64,000 bases of DNA from Mytilus trossulus. Its lineage: Eukaryota; Mollusca; Bivalvia; Mytilida; Mytilidae. Numbering within the stretch: the first letter of the stretch is position 1; the number at the start of each line of letters is the position of its first letter. Below are positions 62,401 to 64,000 of the stretch, piece by piece. Below the pieces are notes generated by a model. It worked only from the letters and a program-made list of their open reading frames with translations. It had not been told where the DNA came from and did not search any database. The stretch covers positions 36,634,886 through 36,698,885 of the forward strand of contig NC_086374.1 in the NCBI RefSeq assembly GCF_036588685.1, in the 5' to 3' direction. The translations under genes and the position numbers were made by a program.

Positions 62401-63349
62401 CAATGGCAAATAGCTCATGCATATTCAGAATGATGTATTGAAAGATCAGAAGTAACTGTTAAAAAATATTAGTTATCATTATTTTATAAATTTTTTCTTT
62501 AATCTTGCTGACTGATAATTTTCTTTCTCCGCGGAGTCATATGATATGAAAATTATGGCTAGAAACTAAGAACACATGTGCCCGTTGCAATGAAATTAAC
62601 AACGTTTTCATAGGTAAAAAAGTGATAAACAGATTATCATTGGTCATCCCAACTCGATTGCTTTTCTCACTTTCACTGTACTGGCTCCAGCAGGAAAAAC
62701 AATCTCATTGAAATAATCAATGATCATCTATAAATATTGCTGATATGGAATGCTTTAAGATATTTATCTCATTACAGATCATCATGCATGATAGGATACT
62801 AAAATTGAGAATGGAAAGGGTGAAAGTGTCAAAGAAACCACATATATATCACTGATGAAGAATAATCTTAAATATTTATCTCATTACAGATCAACAGACC
62901 AAATAGATCCAACCATATCTAATACAATTATGGCATTTAAAATGCCAAAATGGTTGTATAAGATAGTTGTCATGGTTGGGAGATTACTCACTAAGGTTTG
63001 TACCTTTATTGAGTAAAGGATTGGACAAAATGAGGCTTTGACCATTATACTGCAAACAGTCTTATAAATCAGAATTTTATTTTTACGATTTTAAGTGGAC
63101 CTTGCAATTTTGTTTTATGAAGGACTGTATCTTTCCAGGTATTTTTAAAATTGTATGAAATTTGGATATTATTGTGAGGGCTCTCTGTGGTCCAAATGGT
63201 TGGATAGTTATGTCAAAGAAACTACTTAGTAAATGCATCTATACCAATATTGTATAAAGCCTGATATTATTGGAATTTAACTGACCAAATTAAATATTCT
63301 TTCAGGACCATATGATGACTGTATTTGGAAAAAGTTTCCTCGGAGTGAA
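50477..63349 (+). CDS. FAAH: Fatty-acid amide hydrolase, amidase-signature family (11 exons, 3' end outside window)
   Basis: FAAH is a membrane-anchored serine hydrolase that cleaves fatty-acid amides such as N-acylethanolamines. Exons: 50477-50701, 53490-53603, 54208-54264, 55893-56054, 56930-57198, 57912-57952, 58340-58464, 59151-59276, 60750-60844, 62890-62995, 63306-63349. Phases agree, giving 1364 nt (about 454 aa). Roughly 120 C-terminal residues are expected downstream. Residues 22-36 ([15 protein letters not shown]) form the N-terminal membrane anchor. The unusual Lys-Ser-Ser triad is visible as K156 (SLKES), S231 (PGGSSGGE) and S255 (SDIGGSLR). Spacings of 75 and 24 equal those I recall for rat and human FAAH (142, 217, 241), which confirms the exon 4-5 join. 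The exon 7 donor (GTTATC) is weak. CAG before TAACAGGATATGG suggests an upstream 5' UTR exon. Introns carry several tandem arrays. Confidence 0.93.
50810..51190 (+). repeat. Interspersed repeat, family C copy in FAAH intron 1
   Basis: It is closely similar to 13795-14160 and shares CACCTGTCCTAAGTCAGGAA, CCCGTTTGAATGGTTTTACA, GTGTGAGCCAAGGCTCCGTG and GGATGGAGAGTTGTCTCATT. It starts about 110 bp after the exon 1 donor. Confidence 0.85.
51500..51660 (+). repeat. Small imperfect direct duplication
   Basis: TGTGGATTCATTTATTTGTG + TGACTTCCAAATATC recurs 50 bp later as TGTGGATTCATTTATTTTCG + TGGCTTCCACGTGCA. It lies in FAAH intron 1. Confidence 0.55.
52185..52370. repeat. Palindromic AATCCCTGA / TCAGGGATT cluster
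   Basis: AATCCCTGATTTTTCAGGGATT is an inverted pair, followed by ATCACTTAACTCATAAGTGAT, AATCCCTGAAAATGACCAGT and TTCCCTGAAATTATTTTAGG. It resembles a small foldback repeat in FAAH intron 1. I do not recognise the family. Confidence 0.5.
52615..53300 (+). repeat. Tandem repeat, about four 160-170 bp units, in FAAH intron 1
   Basis: It begins with a threefold GTCCAGGACGGC run near 52660. Units start with TATTAGTTTG(T/A)GATTAGGTC near 52700, 52868, 53036 and 53189, and contain GGCACATCTCATTTCCATGG + AGAT and a CCC(C)CTCAGTCATGGTCT block. I recall such GCGAGACATAGG-headed repeats as widespread in bivalves. Confidence 0.75.
54000..54115 (-). repeat. SINE-like family A copy, reverse orientation, in FAAH intron 2
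   Basis: It contains GCAGGAGTTTCTTGCTGCAT, TGAAGACCCATTGGTGACCT, GGGTTGTTTTCTATTTGACA and CCCCATTTCCATTCTCAATT. It ends about 90 bp before exon 3. Confidence 0.8.
54290..55540 (+). mobile_element. Long interspersed element with internal ~480-bp tandem repeats and end hairpins
   Basis: The left end folds on itself (AGCTCACCTGACC and GGTCAAGTGAGCT), followed by a GTCGTCCGTCGTCCGT run. The right end folds as AGGCTCTTGAGAGCCT and is followed by CTAG. Internal ACAAAAATCTTCT(C/T)CTCTGAA starts recur near 54388, 54862 and 55370, so the body is about 2.3 tandem units. It begins about 25 bp after the exon 3 donor. I recall this family in many molluscs. A Helitron-like origin (3' hairpin plus CTAG) is possible but unproven. 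Confidence 0.7.
56055..56814 (+). repeat. FAAH: 76-bp array made from the 3' edge of FAAH exon 4 (10 extra copies)
   Basis: The last 72 nt of exon 4 (from GGTTATGATTGTACAGC to GAATGTTCTTGTACAG) plus GTAT form a 76-bp unit. The end GTTCTTGTACAG occurs at 56054 and then every 76 bp exactly to 56814, so ten further copies follow the real exon. Nearly all keep a GTATGG donor-like start, and the last is followed by GTAAAAC. Reading on from the exon gives V-W-L then TGA, so inclusion would end the protein. The copies still encode recognisable LAFYLDKPA(D/E)QENVLVQ text. Confidence 0.95.
58480..58860 (+). repeat. Degenerate tandem repeat in FAAH intron 7
   Basis: Copies of (T)CATTGTCCTAA(C/A)TGTAA + (T/A)AAGATGTGTATAAAA recur with spacing varying between about 45 and 75 bp, starting just after exon 7. 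The 66-codon frame over it is an artefact. Confidence 0.7.
59839..60540 (+). repeat. 39-bp minisatellite, 18 units, in FAAH intron 8
   Basis: The unit is GTAAGTGAATTTGGAGGTCC followed by TGATCCACATTTGTGGTTT. Eighteen units are counted by their CCACA core. As 39 is a multiple of three and stops are absent, both strands stay open: [13 protein letters not shown] on the + strand (273 codons in all) and a repeated antisense peptide. It lies in an intron and has no start context, so it is not coding. Most units begin with the ideal donor GTAAGT. Confidence 0.95.
60845..62320 (+). repeat. FAAH: Decaying copies of the FAAH exon 9 end plus donor
   Basis: The exon 9 end GGTGGTAAAAGTTTTGTTGA + CATTCT|GTGAGT is followed by copies with donors at about 60898 and 60952 (spacing 53 and 54 bp). 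More diverged versions of TTTACTGAT..GGTAAAGCTTTGTTGACATTCTGTGAGT occur near 61015, 61450, 61590, 61660, 61700, 62150 and 62220-62290. A family D fragment (61495-61585) interrupts them. Confidence 0.8.
61495..61585 (+). repeat. Interspersed repeat, family D fragment
   Basis: It contains GGTGACCTATAGTTGTTAAT, GTCATTTTGGTCTTTTGTGG and TTGTCTCATTGGCAATCATA, then CCATATCTTCTTTTTTATA. It closely matches 14405-14475. Confidence 0.8.
62760..62893 (+). repeat. FAAH: 22-bp duplicated acceptor flanking a SINE-derived fragment (FAAH exon 10)
   Basis: ATATTTATCTCATTACAGAT + CA occurs at 62760-62781 and again at 62872-62893, where it spans the real exon 10 acceptor. Between them is a family A fragment (AAATTGAGAATGGAAAGGGT, about 62803-62850). 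The first copy has an intact TTACAG, but an exon starting there would read LSSCMIGY then stop. Confidence 0.85.
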
Positions 63350-64000
63350 GTAAGTATATTTTGATAAAAAGGAAATATTGTCACTGAAGCATCATTGCAG
63401 TATTAGAGGTTGGTCAAATGTTAGGATGTTTGATCCTTTGAGTGGTGTTGTTTAAAGATCACTAAAATGTGGCTCTGTGGCTCAATGTTTTTACTCTTAA
63501 TCAAAACTCCAAGCTCCCTCTAAAAGCTGATTTTACATAACTGTTTCCCAGGAAATACAGGTCTAGTTTGATTTTCACTACTGTTAAACATTACAGAGTT
63601 GTGTAAACTGACAATACGTCAAAATTGAAAATTTTGTTTCTTAGGTTATAGACATTAGTTTTCTATGAGGTAAACAAATTAATATTACTATCTACCATAC
63701 ATATCTGTTTAAAATATCTTTTGTGAATCAAGTATTTAGAAAAATCATAGCAATTTGGAATCAAAATGGATTTTAGAAGAAGGCTTTAGTCTGCTTTATA
63801 AAACTATTTATAAATTAATCAGAAGAACTACTTCAGTCAGGTCAAACTATAAAGACTAGTATTACTGTTGTAACTCACACATATATGTACTTAAGGGTTT
63901 AAACATATTTGATTTTCTGTCAAGTGAGTTGTGAGCAGAGCATCTGTTTAGTTATGTCAACTTTTTACTGATTATTATTTATGTTATTTCGTTTTTTTAT
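63350..64000. other. FAAH intron 11, no feature seen
   Basis: No further exon with the expected C-terminal amidase sequence was found before the window ends. The sequence is A+T-rich without recognisable repeats. Confidence 0.5.

Overview
This window looks like nuclear DNA of a marine bivalve, most likely a mussel (Mytilus or a close relative). It is strongly A+T-rich. Its genes are split into small exons with consistent GT-AG phases, and several interspersed repeats match families I recall as abundant in mussel genomes, such as the element containing GACGAAACGCGCGTC. There is no sign of bacterial or viral organisation. Most of the long open frames are tandem repeats or intron read-through rather than genes.

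Three protein genes can be assembled by hand. (1) An SLC4-family, sodium-coupled-type bicarbonate transporter lies on the + strand. It has 19 exons from 16946 to 31335 with every phase compatible (3318 nt, 1105 aa). A likely upstream alternative N-terminal exon lies at 12267-12356. (2) A secreted GM2-activator-like lipid-binding protein lies on the - strand (45388 to 42693). It is complete in four exons (204 aa, eight cysteines). (3) A fatty-acid amide hydrolase (FAAH-type amidase-signature enzyme) lies on the + strand from 50477. Eleven exons are visible up to 63349 and the 3' end runs off the window. Its Lys-Ser-Ser triad spacing matches the family exactly.

Layout: 1-1370 is repeat-bearing flank. 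1380-5425 is a very large 48-bp minisatellite that flips orientation near 4865. 5430-12260 is A+T-rich non-coding DNA with scattered repeats. 12.3-32.4 kb holds the SLC4 gene, whose introns carry a nested inverted-repeat transposon, a MITE-like element, a near-perfect hairpin and SINE-like copies. 32.7-41.4 kb is a repeat graveyard that includes a dead LINE-type reverse transcriptase broken by later insertions. 42.7-45.4 kb holds the GM2A-like gene. 48.5-50.1 kb is a 37-bp satellite just upstream of FAAH. 50.5-64 kb is FAAH, whose introns are packed with tandem repeats.

The most unusual signal is a recurring one: short tandem duplications that straddle exon edges and copy the splice site with part of the exon. 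There are ten extra 76-bp copies of the FAAH exon 4 end plus donor, decaying 53-54 bp copies of the FAAH exon 9 end plus donor, a 22-bp duplicated FAAH exon 10 acceptor around a SINE-derived fragment, and a triplicated SLC4 exon 17 start with its acceptor. In every case I checked, using or reading into a decoy leads to an early stop, so correct splicing must choose one copy among near-identical ones. The three genes have no evident pathway link and appear to be ordinary neighbours in a repeat-rich genome.
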